A stretch of 64,000 nucleotides of DNA. Source: Pectobacterium brasiliense. GTDB lineage: Bacteria > Pseudomonadota > Gammaproteobacteria > Enterobacterales > Enterobacteriaceae. The stretch is from assembly GCF_016950255.1 (NCBI RefSeq), contig NZ_JACGFN010000002.1, positions 620,001-684,000 on the forward strand. The letters are read 5' to 3'. This document shows, one piece after another, positions 56,036 to 64,000 of this stretch. The first letter of the stretch is position 1. Every line of letters starts with the position of its first letter. A model generated the notes under the pieces. The model was not told where the DNA came from, searched no databases, and saw nothing but the letters and a program-made list of their open reading frames with translations. The position numbers were made by a program, and so were the translations under genes.

Positions 56036-56640
56036 CGTCTCTGCCCCCGGTTAGTATAATTGAAACGAAAGATTCTTTAAAAACAAATATTGAAACTATC
56101 GTTACAGATACCAAGCAAGGAGTGTGCCAGATTACGCAGGTACTCTTAACGATGAGGAACAGCGTAGAAAGTCAGAGAGTTTTTCTAAATCACGGGGTAG
56201 CGATGGAGATGATTATGGTATGGGTATGTAATATCAGTGAAAGGTTTCGGGCGTGATTGCAGAAAGATAATTTATGCAACTCATGCACCACGCCCGAGTC
56301 TTCTGTTTTTTATGCCTTATTCGCGTAAAAAATTGCGCTGAGGTGAGCATGACCGCCGGATGAGCGGCATGGACGCCGCGAAAGTCAGCGCCGCGTCGGG
56401 AGCGTGTCGCTGGCGGTCCGTGTTGCGGGCATGAACACCGAAGGTACCGCGAAGCGGCGCAATTCCGCGAAAAAAGCCTGGGTTCATAGGGCAAGCGGCG
56501 TTTGAGCTGCCCTATGTCGGGCGTGGCGCTACGTCACAAAAATAATCCAGAGCTATCACGCCCGAAACGATCTGCATGGCTATATAACAATCAGTCAAAA
56601 ATGCACCATTAAGGTGCAAAAGCACCAAGTTAACGCCCCA
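56036..56640. promoter_or_regulatory. Intergenic region with ABC operon promoter and repeat copy 2
   Basis: About 600 bp between the binding-protein gene and the RpiR-family regulator, both on the minus strand. The left 200 bp should hold the transporter operon promoter; the rest is filled by the dispersed repeat at 56247-56565. An 86-codon ORF over the repeat is not a gene. Confidence 0.5.
56247..56565 (-). repeat. Dispersed intergenic repeat, copy 2
   Basis: Core 56332-56469 is the reverse complement of copy 1 near 46.4 kb, with scattered substitutions. It is bracketed by two inverted pairs of the same 9-mer: TCGGGCGTG/CACGCCCGA at 56247-56255/56289-56297 and at 56517-56525/56557-56565. 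Copy 1 retains one such pair. This suggests a mobile, non-coding element with terminal inverted repeats. Confidence 0.75.
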
Positions 56641-57480
56641 TTAGCGTTGCTCAAGCTCATCCAGCTCACCATAAAGATCCACGATCTGGTGAATACGCTG
56701 GCGTCCGTCACGCAGCATTTCATGCAGCAGCGCATTGCTGATCACGTTCACCAGACTCATAGCGGACGAATAGCTGTCAAACGCCGAGACGCTATCCAGC
56801 GGGACGCACAGCGACCAGGTTGCCAGCGACATTAGCGTACTCACCTGCGGTTCGCACAGCAGCAGTACAGGCACGCCGCGTTTTTGCAGTTGTACCAATA
56901 GCGGCTGAATCAGGCGCGGACGGCGGCGAAAAGCCACCACAATCACGACATCCTGCGCAGTGAGATCCACCAGCTCTTCGGATAACGTCTGCCCCGGCTG
57001 CGTCAGCAGTGTGACCTGTTGGCGGATCTGGAGCAGCTGTTGGCGCAGGTGCAGCGCCACCGGATAGCTATTGCGCAGTCCAATCAAACACAGGCGCTGC
57101 GCCTGCATCAACGCCTGAATCACCGCGCCAAACTGCACGGGATCAATCTGGTTTATCCACTGCGTCAGGTTCGCCATTTCCTGCTTGTAATGCCGCGCCA
57201 GCAGCGTATTCCCCTGCACGGCATCCCGGTTATCCGCCAGCGGCATCCCGCTCTGGCGCAGCGTTCTGAGCTCATCGCGCATGTCGCGGTAGCTGGGGTA
57301 GCCCAGCCGTTTGAACAATCGGCTGACGGTCGCTTTGGAGACGCCGCTCAGCCGTGCCAGCTCGGCGCTGTTGTAGCTAATCAGATCGTCAAAGTGATCG
57401 AAGATGAAATCCGCGACACGCTGTTCCTGCGGTGAAAGCTCGCTGTAGCGATCCCGTAATCGTTCATCTATTTGCATCAT
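56641..57480 (-). CDS. MurR/RpiR-family transcriptional regulator
   Basis: 279-aa regulator with an N-terminal RpiR helix-turn-helix (about 15-80; NSAELARLSGVSKATVSRLFKRLGY) and a C-terminal SIS domain (about 130-260; LIGLRNSYPVALHLRQQLLQ and QDVVIVVAFRRRP). It is divergent from the hpxW-like gene, separated by 199 bp, and is therefore the likely regulator of hpxWXYZ and perhaps of the transporter operon. Ligand unknown; SIS domains usually bind phosphosugars, but here a ureide-related effector is possible. Confidence 0.9.
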   Translation of the reverse strand: MMQIDERLRDRYSELSPQEQRVADFIFDHFDDLISYNSAELARLSGVSKATVSRLFKRLGYPSYRDMRDELRTLRQSGMPLADNRDAVQGNTLLARHYKQEMANLTQWINQIDPVQFGAVIQALMQAQRLCLIGLRNSYPVALHLRQQLLQIRQQVTLLTQPGQTLSEELVDLTAQDVVIVVAFRRRPRLIQPLLVQLQKRGVPVLLLCEPQVSTLMSLATWSLCVPLDSVSAFDSYSSAMSLVNVISNALLHEMLRDGRQRIHQIVDLYGELDELEQR

Positions 57481-57679
57481 CGTCTCTCACCCGTTGCGCT
57501 TGCTGTAACGTTTGTTTCATGTCGCAGAACATAGCACAGGATTGTCAGGATGATATAGATACCTCCTCCGGCACCGCATACAGACTTTCCACCGCAATAA
57601 AAAACTGGAACGCCGTTTGCTTATAGCTAGGGTTAATAGAACTCATCACCCTACATAAAACTTAAAAAGGAATCCTGAG

Positions 57680-59266
57680 ATGATGCAAAGCAACACCGCC
57701 CCGCTGGGCATGGCGGTAGCACCTCATCATTTAGCCAGTGCCAGCGCGTTGGCGATTCTGCGTGAAGGTGGAAACGCCATTGAAGCCATGGTCGCAGCGG
57801 CGGCAACTATTGCCGTGGTGTACCCGCATATGAACGGGATCGGCGGCGACGGTTTCTGGCTGATTGTTCCACCACACGGTGAGCCAGTAGCCATTGATGC
57901 CAGCGGTGCAGCTGGGTCGCTGGCCTGCCGTGAATACTATCAGGGCGAAAGCCGCATTCCGCACCGCGGCCCGAAAGCGGCGCTGACGGTCGCAGGCACC
58001 GTCGGCGGCTGGCAGGAAGCGCTAGCCTATTCACACGAAATAGACAGCACGCCGATGCCGCTGGCTCGTCTGCTATCTGACGCGATTCGCTATGCGGCTG
58101 ACGGTATTCCCGTCACGCAGTCTCAGGAAGATGCACTCACCCAGCGCTATCACGAACTGGGCGATTGTCCGGCCTTCAGCCAGCTGTTTATGCCGCAGGG
58201 AAATATTCCGCGCGCGGGCAATCGTTTCACGCAGTCGGATTTAGCCGATACCCTGACGACGCTCAGTATTGAAGGGCTGGACAGTTTTTATCGCGGCTCC
58301 GTCGCTGCCAGACTGTCGGCACAGATGGCGCAACTCGGGATGCCGCTAACGGCTGACGATCTGGCAAATTACCGCGCCAAGCGGACAACGCCGCTGGTGC
58401 TGAAGCACAGCAAAGGCGACATCTATAACCTCGCGCCGCCGACGCAGGGTCTGGTGTCGCTCGCGATTCTCGGCCTGACCGATCATTTAGACATGGAAGA
58501 TCTAAGCGATAGCCAGACGATCCACCGCATTGTCGAATCAACCAAGCTGGCGTTTGGCCTGCGTGACCGCTTTATTACCGATCCCAAGCTGATGACGCAG
58601 GACGTTCAGGCACTGCTGGAAAGTGATGCGCTCGGCGTGCTGGCTCGGCAAATCGATACGCGAAAAGCCGCACCGTGCGGAGAAGGGAAAGGCCCTGGCG
58701 ACACCGTCTGGATGGGCGTATGCGACAGCAGCGGCCTGTGCGTCTCTTTTATTCAAAGCATTTACCACGAGTTTGGCAGCGGCGTGGTATTACCGGGCAC
58801 GGGCGTGCTCTGGCAGAACCGCGGTGCCTCGTTCAGCCTCAATCCGGCACACCTGCTGGCGCTAGAACCGGGTAAACAGCCTTTTCATACCTTAAACCCT
58901 GCCGCCGCACGCCTGTCCGATGGTCGAACGATGGTCTATGGCTCGATGGGCGGCGACGGACAACCGCAGACGCAGGCGGCTATCTTTATTCGCCATATCC
59001 AGCAGGGGATGCCGCTACAACAGGCGATTACCGCTCCGCGCTGGCTGCTTGGCCGTACCTGGGGACAGGTCTCCGATACGCTGAAGATCGAAGATCGCTT
59101 TAAACCCGCCACCGTGGATGCTCTGCGTCAGCTCGGTCACGATGTCGAACTCTTGAGCAGCTTTAGTGAAACGGTAGGCCACGCGGGGGCCATCGTACGG
59201 CACACCAACGGCATGCTGGAAGGCGCCTTCGACCCACGCAGCAACGGCAGCGCGGCAGGTTTTTAA
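57680..59266 (+). CDS. hpxW: Oxamate amidohydrolase-like Ntn hydrolase (HpxW)
   Basis: 528-aa gamma-glutamyltransferase-fold protein with no signal peptide. The autoproteolytic nucleophile is expected to be Thr342 in GPGDTVWMGVCDSSG; the pair GSMGGDGQPQTQAAI is near the C-terminus. In Klebsiella pneumoniae HpxW hydrolyses oxamate to oxalate and ammonia at the end of uric-acid catabolism. The downstream X-Y-Z order supports this over a true periplasmic GGT. SD AAGGA is 9 nt upstream. Confidence 0.87.
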   Translation: MMQSNTAPLGMAVAPHHLASASALAILREGGNAIEAMVAAAATIAVVYPHMNGIGGDGFWLIVPPHGEPVAIDASGAAGSLACREYYQGESRIPHRGPKAALTVAGTVGGWQEALAYSHEIDSTPMPLARLLSDAIRYAADGIPVTQSQEDALTQRYHELGDCPAFSQLFMPQGNIPRAGNRFTQSDLADTLTTLSIEGLDSFYRGSVAARLSAQMAQLGMPLTADDLANYRAKRTTPLVLKHSKGDIYNLAPPTQGLVSLAILGLTDHLDMEDLSDSQTIHRIVESTKLAFGLRDRFITDPKLMTQDVQALLESDALGVLARQIDTRKAAPCGEGKGPGDTVWMGVCDSSGLCVSFIQSIYHEFGSGVVLPGTGVLWQNRGASFSLNPAHLLALEPGKQPFHTLNPAAARLSDGRTMVYGSMGGDGQPQTQAAIFIRHIQQGMPLQQAITAPRWLLGRTWGQVSDTLKIEDRFKPATVDALRQLGHDVELLSSFSETVGHAGAIVRHTNGMLEGAFDPRSNGSAAGF

Positions 59267-59292
59267 TCATGACTCAACCGGGAGAACACCGC

Positions 59293-59490
59293 ATGACAAC
59301 AACATCCATCGATAACGACACGTTAGCCGCTTATCTTCAGCACATGGAAACGCTGCACGCGCTGCAACTCAGTCAGGAACGGCGTCAGGAGCTGTTAGTG
59401 CAGTTCAACCGCATTCACGCCATGGCGCAGCCGCTGATGGATTTTCCTCTTGATGAGCATCAGGAAATTGCCGGAGTTTATACGCTATGA
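59293..59490 (+). CDS. hpxX: AtzG-like small subunit (HpxX, DUF4089)
   Basis: 65-aa helical protein. AtzG-like proteins form a complex with an AtzE-type amidase; here the amidase gene follows with an ATGA overlap. Features: DTLAAYLQHMETLHAL and FPLDEHQEIAGVY. The ATG at 59293 has GGGAG 8 nt upstream; an earlier in-frame ATG at 59269 gives no homologous residues. Confidence 0.83.
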   Translation: MTTTSIDNDTLAAYLQHMETLHALQLSQERRQELLVQFNRIHAMAQPLMDFPLDEHQEIAGVYTL

Positions 59491-60905
59491 GTTCACACGC
59501 CAGAAGCGCCCCCTCATCGTTATCCATCCGACAGATTCAGCAAGGCTTGCAGGCCGGCACGTTCTCCGCCAAAGAGCTTGCACAGCAGGCGCTGGGCACC
59601 ATTGAGCAGGCCAACCCCACGATTAATGCCTACACCCATGTCACCAGCGAACGCATGCTGGCAGAGGCAGAACGCATCGACGCCTGCCGTCAACGCGGGG
59701 AAACGTTACCCGCGCTGGCCGGCGTGCCTTACGCCGTCAAAAACCTGTTTGATGTCAGCGGCGAAACCACGTTGGCAGGTGCCGAGCTTTTCAGCCAGCG
59801 ACCGCCCGCCGCACAGGATGCCTTTGCCATCCGACAGCTTGCCAGTCAGGGCGCGCTGCTGTCCGGCATGTTGAATATGGATGCCTATGCCTACGGCTTT
59901 ACCACCGAAAACAGCCATTACGGCCCCACGCGTAACCCGCTTGATACACAGCGCATTGCGGGTGGGTCGTCTGGCGGATCGGCTGCGGCCGTCGCAGCCG
60001 GTTTGGTTAACTTCACACTGGGCAGCGACACCAATGGCTCGATCCGTGTACCGTCGTCGCTCTGCGGCATTTTCGGGCTAAAGCCAACGTTTGGTCGTTT
60101 ATCACGTCACGGCAGCCACCCGTTTGTCGCCAGCCTCGACCATATCGGTCCGCTGGCGCGTAGCGCAGACGATCTGGCCTTGGTGTTCGATGCCTTACAA
60201 GGTCGCGATGAACACGATCGCTTTCAGGCCAAGCGGGAAACGCAGCATTCCGCCGCACAGTTGGAAGCGGGCAGTGGCGGATTACGCTACGCGGTGCTTG
60301 ACGGTTATTTCTCAACGTGGGCCAGCGAGGAGGCCAACGCCGCCGTTCGTCAGATCGCACAGGCGCTGGGCGCGCAGGACAGCCTGACGCTAACCGATGC
60401 CGCACTGGCACGTAGCGCCGCCTTTATTCTGTCGGCTAGCGAAGGGGGCAATCAGTATCTGCCAGACTTACGCTCGCAGCCCGAGCGTTTCGAGCCCCTT
60501 TCGCGTGAGCGGCTGCTGGCAGGCGCTATGATCCCCGCGGCCTGGTATGTGCAGGCTCAGCGCTTCCGTCATTATTTCCGTCAACAGACGCTGGCGCTGT
60601 TTGAGCACACCGACCTGCTGATCGCCCCAGCAACGCCCTGTTCCGCCACGCTCATTGGGCAGGAAACCATGCGCATTAATGATACCGATCTGCCCGTCCG
60701 CGCCAGCATGGGCATGCTGACACAGCCGATCTCTTTCGTTGGGCTGCCCGTCGTGACAGTGCCGGTAGCAACCAACAGCGGCCTGCCGATAGGCGTGCAG
60801 ATTATTGCCGCACCGTGGCGCGAGGATCTTTGTCTGCGGACGGCGTGGGCGCTGGAGCAGCAGGGCATAACCTACAAAGTAGAGGAAAGAAAATATGTTG
60901 CCTGA
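59487..60905 (+). CDS. hpxY: AtzE-family amidase (HpxY)
   Basis: 472-aa amidase-signature enzyme. Ser-Ser-Lys catalytic residues: Lys85 (PYAVKNLFD), the Ser pair at 161-162 in GGSSGGSAAAVAAG and Ser185 in SDTNGSIRVPSS. AtzE relatives hydrolyse carboxybiuret with AtzG; in the hpx context the substrate is a ureide-derived amide not yet certain. Overlaps hpxX (ATGA) and hpxZ (11 nt). Confidence 0.88.
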   Translation: MSSHARSAPSSLSIRQIQQGLQAGTFSAKELAQQALGTIEQANPTINAYTHVTSERMLAEAERIDACRQRGETLPALAGVPYAVKNLFDVSGETTLAGAELFSQRPPAAQDAFAIRQLASQGALLSGMLNMDAYAYGFTTENSHYGPTRNPLDTQRIAGGSSGGSAAAVAAGLVNFTLGSDTNGSIRVPSSLCGIFGLKPTFGRLSRHGSHPFVASLDHIGPLARSADDLALVFDALQGRDEHDRFQAKRETQHSAAQLEAGSGGLRYAVLDGYFSTWASEEANAAVRQIAQALGAQDSLTLTDAALARSAAFILSASEGGNQYLPDLRSQPERFEPLSRERLLAGAMIPAAWYVQAQRFRHYFRQQTLALFEHTDLLIAPATPCSATLIGQETMRINDTDLPVRASMGMLTQPISFVGLPVVTVPVATNSGLPIGVQIIAAPWREDLCLRTAWALEQQGITYKVEERKYVA

Positions 60906-61281
60906 GGATATTAACCAACCGGATGTGCTGGCCGACGTGACTGCCGCGTTCTATCGCTATGAGAAAGCCTTAACGGGTAATGACGTTGCGGTATTGGATG
61001 AACTGTTCTGGCACGATGAAAAAACGGTGCGCTACGGTGCCGGAGAAAATCTGTACGGGATCGAGGAAATCCGCGCCTTTCGCCTCGCTCGCCCCTCTGC
61101 CGGTCTGGACAGAGCCCTGCGTAATACGGTCATCACCACTTATGGTCATGATATGGCCGTCGCCAGCACGGAGTTTACCCGCGTGGGCAGTACGAAGATC
61201 GGTCGCCAAATGCAAACCTGGGTAAAAATGCCCGAAGGCTGGCGCGTTGTCGCCGCCCACGTCAGCCTGATGAGCGAATAG
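60895..61281 (+). CDS. hpxZ: AtzH-like protein (HpxZ, DUF3225)
   Basis: 128-aa NTF2/SnoaL-like fold protein of the DUF3225/AtzH family. Blocks: YEKALTGNDVAVLDELFWHD, RYGAGENLYGIEEIRAFR and the C-terminal WRVVAAHVSLM. AtzH is implicated in hydrolysis of a carboxyurea intermediate; role here is inferred. Start 60895 has AGAGGA 8 nt upstream within hpxY. Confidence 0.86.
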   Translation: MLPEDINQPDVLADVTAAFYRYEKALTGNDVAVLDELFWHDEKTVRYGAGENLYGIEEIRAFRLARPSAGLDRALRNTVITTYGHDMAVASTEFTRVGSTKIGRQMQTWVKMPEGWRVVAAHVSLMSE

Positions 61282-61283
61282 TA

Positions 61284-61306
61284 AGAGGGGAGGATTTTTC
61301 CCCTCT
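61284..61306 (+). terminator. Hairpin after hpxZ
   Basis: AGAGGGGA / TCCCCTCT, a perfect 8-bp stem with loop GGATTTT, directly after the hpxZ stop. There is no T-run after the stem, so it may be a weak terminator or mRNA-end hairpin. Confidence 0.5.
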
Positions 61307-61330
61307 GCCACGTCTACCGAACTCACATCC

Positions 61331-61723
61331 TCAAGGCTGGCGGTGATACACCGCTTCAATATTGTAGCCATCGGGGTCGTGCACGAATGCGGCGTAATAA
61401 TCCTGATGATAATGTGGGCGCAGCCCCGGCGGCCCGTTATCTATGCCTCCTGCCGCAGTAGCGGCGGCAAAGAAAGCCTCAACATGCTCTCGCGAGGCGG
61501 CGCTGAACGCAAAATGCACCGCCGGACACGGTTCGCCCTTCGACTGGTAAATCCAGAACTCGCCGCCGGGATCGCTTGACTGCCCATACCCTTCCATCAC
61601 TGCAAAGCTGACGGCAAATGACATGTCCTTAATCAGGCGATAACCCAACGGCTTGAGCGCCATTTCATAGAATTGTCGGCTACGGGTAATATCCCTCACC
61701 GGAATGCTCAGGTGATCTAACAC
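61331..61723 (-). CDS. VOC (glyoxalase/bleomycin-resistance) family protein
   Basis: 130-aa single VOC domain protein: LDHLSIPVRDITRSRQFYE at the start, VHFAFSAASREHVEAF mid-protein and FVHDPDGYNIEAVY with the C-terminal metal-binding Glu. I start at the GTG at 61723, which has AAGGGG 5 nt upstream; the frame continues 33 codons upstream without homology. Substrate unknown; it is convergent with hpxZ. Confidence 0.85.
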   Translation of the reverse strand: MLDHLSIPVRDITRSRQFYEMALKPLGYRLIKDMSFAVSFAVMEGYGQSSDPGGEFWIYQSKGEPCPAVHFAFSAASREHVEAFFAAATAAGGIDNGPPGLRPHYHQDYYAAFVHDPDGYNIEAVYHRQP

Positions 61724-62392
61724 GATGGCCCCTTTCGATAATCGCTGTGGGTGATATCTAGCCACTATAACCATAGTTTTATCATGGATAATATGATCGC
61801 GATCGGCAAAAGAGAAACACACGATGGTTCACAAAGTATCCTATCAAATCAGCTCTGCCACCCTGTTTTTATTCCCCCTAAATATGACAGATATATTATT
61901 CAGAACACTCTCATTTATTGGTGGGAATTAACGCAATCATTTTACCCGCAATATCTTTGCTATACTGTATAAAATACCGACAGATATCATAAGTAAAAAA
62001 TGTACCTACGTCGGCCTATTTGAGTGTCTATAACCCGAAAAATGTGATTTATTTATCATATTATTCGATTAGTGAAATTCACTATAAATCGCGGTTTATC
62101 CACCATCAGAAAAGGTTATATCCCCTCCGAATCCAACGTGTAAAAATCAACAGGTAACACACTGTTATAAAAAGAATTACCCTTCCAATCAAAAATCATA
62201 AAGATCACGTAAATCATGAAGATAAGACAGTAATAATAGCGTTACTGCTATCGCGAATATTAGCCTTACGAGAAACACCTCTGAGGTAATCAAGGGTTGT
62301 CTCAGAATCTGATTATGGTAGGGTAGATTATGTTTAATCATTATCAGGGCTACGTTATAGAATTATAAACGACATAGGAAAACAATAATTTC
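61724..62392. promoter_or_regulatory. Long AT-rich proU control region
   Basis: About 670 bp with no gene, between the divergent VOC gene and proV. It is strongly AT-rich (61850-62400), as expected for the H-NS-silenced upstream regulatory element of proU in enterobacteria. The core promoter is listed separately. A 73-codon ORF across it has no protein-like composition and no SD. Confidence 0.65.
62297..62324 (+). promoter_or_regulatory. Osmoregulated proU P2-type promoter
   Basis: TTGTCT and TAGGGT separated by 16 bp match the E. coli proU P2 layout as I remember it, including the spacer resemblance (CTCAGAATCTGATTATGG). The proV ATG is about 70 nt downstream. Confidence 0.72.
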
Positions 62393-63595
62393 ATGGCAAT
62401 TAAACTTGAAGTAAAGAATCTTTATAAGATATTTGGCGAGCATCCTGACAGAGCATTTAAACTGATTGATAAAGGCCTGAGCAAAGATCAGGTATTTGAA
62501 AAAACAGGGCTTACTGTCGGAGTGAAAGATGCCAGTCTGGCCATTGAAGAAGGCGAGATATTTGTCATCATGGGATTATCCGGTTCCGGCAAATCAACCA
62601 TGGTACGCCTTCTCAATCGTCTGATCGAACCCACTCGGGGTCAGGTGCTGATCGACGGTGAGGATATCTCCAGGATATCCGATACCGCATTGCGGGACGT
62701 ACGTCGCAAGAAGATCAGTATGGTGTTCCAATCCTTTGCGCTGATGCCGCATCTGAACATCCTCAACAATACCGCGTTTGGTATGGAACTGGCTGGCGTG
62801 CCGAAAGCGGAACGTGAGCAAAAAGCGCTGGATGCCTTGCAGCAGGTTGGTCTTGAAGCCTACGCCGCGTCTTACCCGGATGAGCTGTCCGGCGGGATGC
62901 GGCAGCGTGTCGGTCTGGCACGTGCGTTAGCAAATGACCCCGATATCCTGCTGATGGATGAGGCTTTCTCCGCACTCGACCCGCTTATCCGTACTGAAAT
63001 GCAGGATGAGTTAGTCAAACTCCAGTCTCGTCATAAACGCACTATCGTCTTTATCTCGCACGATCTGGATGAAGCGATGCGCATCGGCGACCGCATTGCC
63101 ATTATGCACGGCGGTGAAGTTATTCAGGTCGGTACACCCGATGAAATCCTGAATAACCCAGCCAATGACTATGTGCGCACCTTTTTCCGCGGCGTCGATA
63201 TCAGCCACGTATTTAGCGCCAAAGATATCGCTCGCCGTCGCCCGGTCACCTTAATCCGTAAAACGCCCGGCGTGGGCCCACGTTCCGCGCTGAAAATCCT
63301 TCAGGATGAAGACCGTGATTACGGCTACGTACTCGAAGGCGGAAAACGCTTCATTGGCGTCGTCTCGATTGATTCACTGAAGCAGGCGCTGAAAGAACAG
63401 CAGCCGCTGGAACAGGCGTTACTGCCTGAACCTGCTCCCGTGCCCGCAGATATGTCACTCAACGAGCTGATTTCTCAGGTCGCACAGGCTCCCTGTGCCG
63501 TTCCTGTCGTCGGCGAAAACCATGAGTACATTGGCATCATTTCCAAAGGAATGTTGCTACAGGCACTGGATAAGGAAGGAGTGACCAATGAGTAA
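62393..63595 (+). CDS. proV: Glycine betaine/proline ABC transporter ATPase ProV
   Basis: 400-aa ATPase of the ProU osmoprotectant importer. N-terminal [19 protein letters not shown] matches E. coli; Walker [10 protein letters not shown], signature [15 protein letters not shown], Walker [13 protein letters not shown]-terminal CBS-like region (about 280-395) acts as ionic-strength sensor in related transporters. Overlaps proW by 8 nt. Expected to be induced by high osmolarity. Confidence 0.98.
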   Translation: MAIKLEVKNLYKIFGEHPDRAFKLIDKGLSKDQVFEKTGLTVGVKDASLAIEEGEIFVIMGLSGSGKSTMVRLLNRLIEPTRGQVLIDGEDISRISDTALRDVRRKKISMVFQSFALMPHLNILNNTAFGMELAGVPKAEREQKALDALQQVGLEAYAASYPDELSGGMRQRVGLARALANDPDILLMDEAFSALDPLIRTEMQDELVKLQSRHKRTIVFISHDLDEAMRIGDRIAIMHGGEVIQVGTPDEILNNPANDYVRTFFRGVDISHVFSAKDIARRRPVTLIRKTPGVGPRSALKILQDEDRDYGYVLEGGKRFIGVVSIDSLKQALKEQQPLEQALLPEPAPVPADMSLNELISQVAQAPCAVPVVGENHEYIGIISKGMLLQALDKEGVTNE

Positions 63596-64000
63596 ATCAA
63601 CATCAAATCCGTGGGATAACACCACGGCACAACATCAGCCAGCCGATCAAAATGCAGCCCCTGAACAGGCTAATGGCGCCCAGCAAAACGATCCGTGGTC
63701 GACCAGCACGCAGAACGCGCCTGCCGATTCGGCTCCAGCCCAACACAACGCAACGCAAAGTGATCCCTGGTCCACTGGCGCACCCGCTCAGGATGCACCG
63801 GCTAACGGCAGCGATGCCTGGAGCACCGCACCGGCTCCCGATGGTTCCGCCGATGCCGCCCATCAGGCGGCGCAATCCGGCAGTGACTGGCTGAATAACG
63901 CCGCCCCTGCAACGCCCGAGCATTTCAACCTGCTCGATCCGTTTAAGGACACGCTGATTCCACTGGACAGTTGGGTCACTCATGGGATCGATTGGGTTGT
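63588..64000 (+). CDS. proW: Glycine betaine/proline ABC permease ProW, 5' part only
   Basis: First 137 codons of the permease; cut by the window end. The N-terminal ~110 residues are Ala/Pro/Gln-rich with recurring PW/AW motifs ([32 protein letters not shown]), then [19 protein letters not shown], which matches the E. coli ProW segment before the first membrane helix. The extension is longer than I recall for E. coli. Start ATG lies inside the proV 3' end. Confidence 0.95.
   Translation, partial: MSKSTSNPWDNTTAQHQPADQNAAPEQANGAQQNDPWSTSTQNAPADSAPAQHNATQSDPWSTGAPAQDAPANGSDAWSTAPAPDGSADAAHQAAQSGSDWLNNAAPATPEHFNLLDPFKDTLIPLDSWVTHGIDWV

Noticed and set aside
56234..56494. 86-codon minus-strand ORF rich in Arg/Cys/His
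   Set aside because: It lies entirely within the dispersed repeat (copy 2), has no SD and no protein-like pattern; the homologous copy 1 does not preserve the frame.
61751..61972. 73-codon plus-strand ORF in the proU upstream region
   Set aside because: No SD, unusual composition, and it crosses the AT-rich control region.

Overview
The window is chromosomal DNA of an enterobacterium, most likely Pectobacterium or a close soft-rot relative (inference). The core genes proB-proA-thrW, crl, frsA, gpt, pepD, dinB, yafE, yafK, yafJ, gmhA and fadE read like E. coli proteins and keep much of the E. coli gene neighbourhood. Added to this backbone are a type VI secretion (T6SS) cluster, a complete methionine-salvage (mtn) locus and a purine-ureide (hpx-type) catabolic locus. 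An ERIC element and a second dispersed repeat are also present.

Layout. 1-15.9 kb (minus strand): a T6SS operon in the order tssB-tssC-tssE-tssF-tssG-fha-tssJ-tssK-tssL-clpV-vasH-vasI-tssA-tssM, the same order as the main Vibrio cholerae cluster. tssM runs off the left edge, and hcp, vgrG and PAAR genes are absent here. 15.9-22.3 kb: an AT-rich accessory segment ending at the 3' side of tRNA-Thr (thrW). It holds a candidate effector gene followed by two paralogous small membrane proteins (possible immunity proteins), a relic of an hcp 3' end, and a two-gene AAA ATPase/subtilase system resembling ietAS. No integrase was found. 22.9-31.3 kb: a secreted LEA-like coiled-coil protein, proA and proB, crl, two tandem ankyrin-repeat proteins and a CHMI-family isomerase.

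31.3-43.9 kb is mostly conserved housekeeping: frsA, gpt, pepD, dinB (with a perfect SOS box), an XRE/MmyB regulator divergent from yafE, yafK/dpaA, yafJ, gmhA, fadE (with a FadR-like site) and yajD. 43.9-50.5 kb is the methionine salvage locus, arranged as two divergent promoter pairs (mtnK/mtnA and mtnBCD/mtnE-yafV). Each divergent region carries tandem MetJ-like boxes, so the pathway is probably repressed when S-adenosylmethionine is plentiful.

50.5-61.3 kb is a ureide/oxamate catabolic region. A minus-strand operon encodes a polar-amino-acid-type ABC transporter, an hpxJ-like aminotransferase and an hpxK-like allantoate amidohydrolase. A plus-strand hpxWXYZ-like operon follows, with an RpiR-family regulator between them. 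61.3-64 kb contains a VOC protein, the osmoregulated proU promoter, proV and the 5' part of proW, which has an unusual repeat-rich N-terminal extension.
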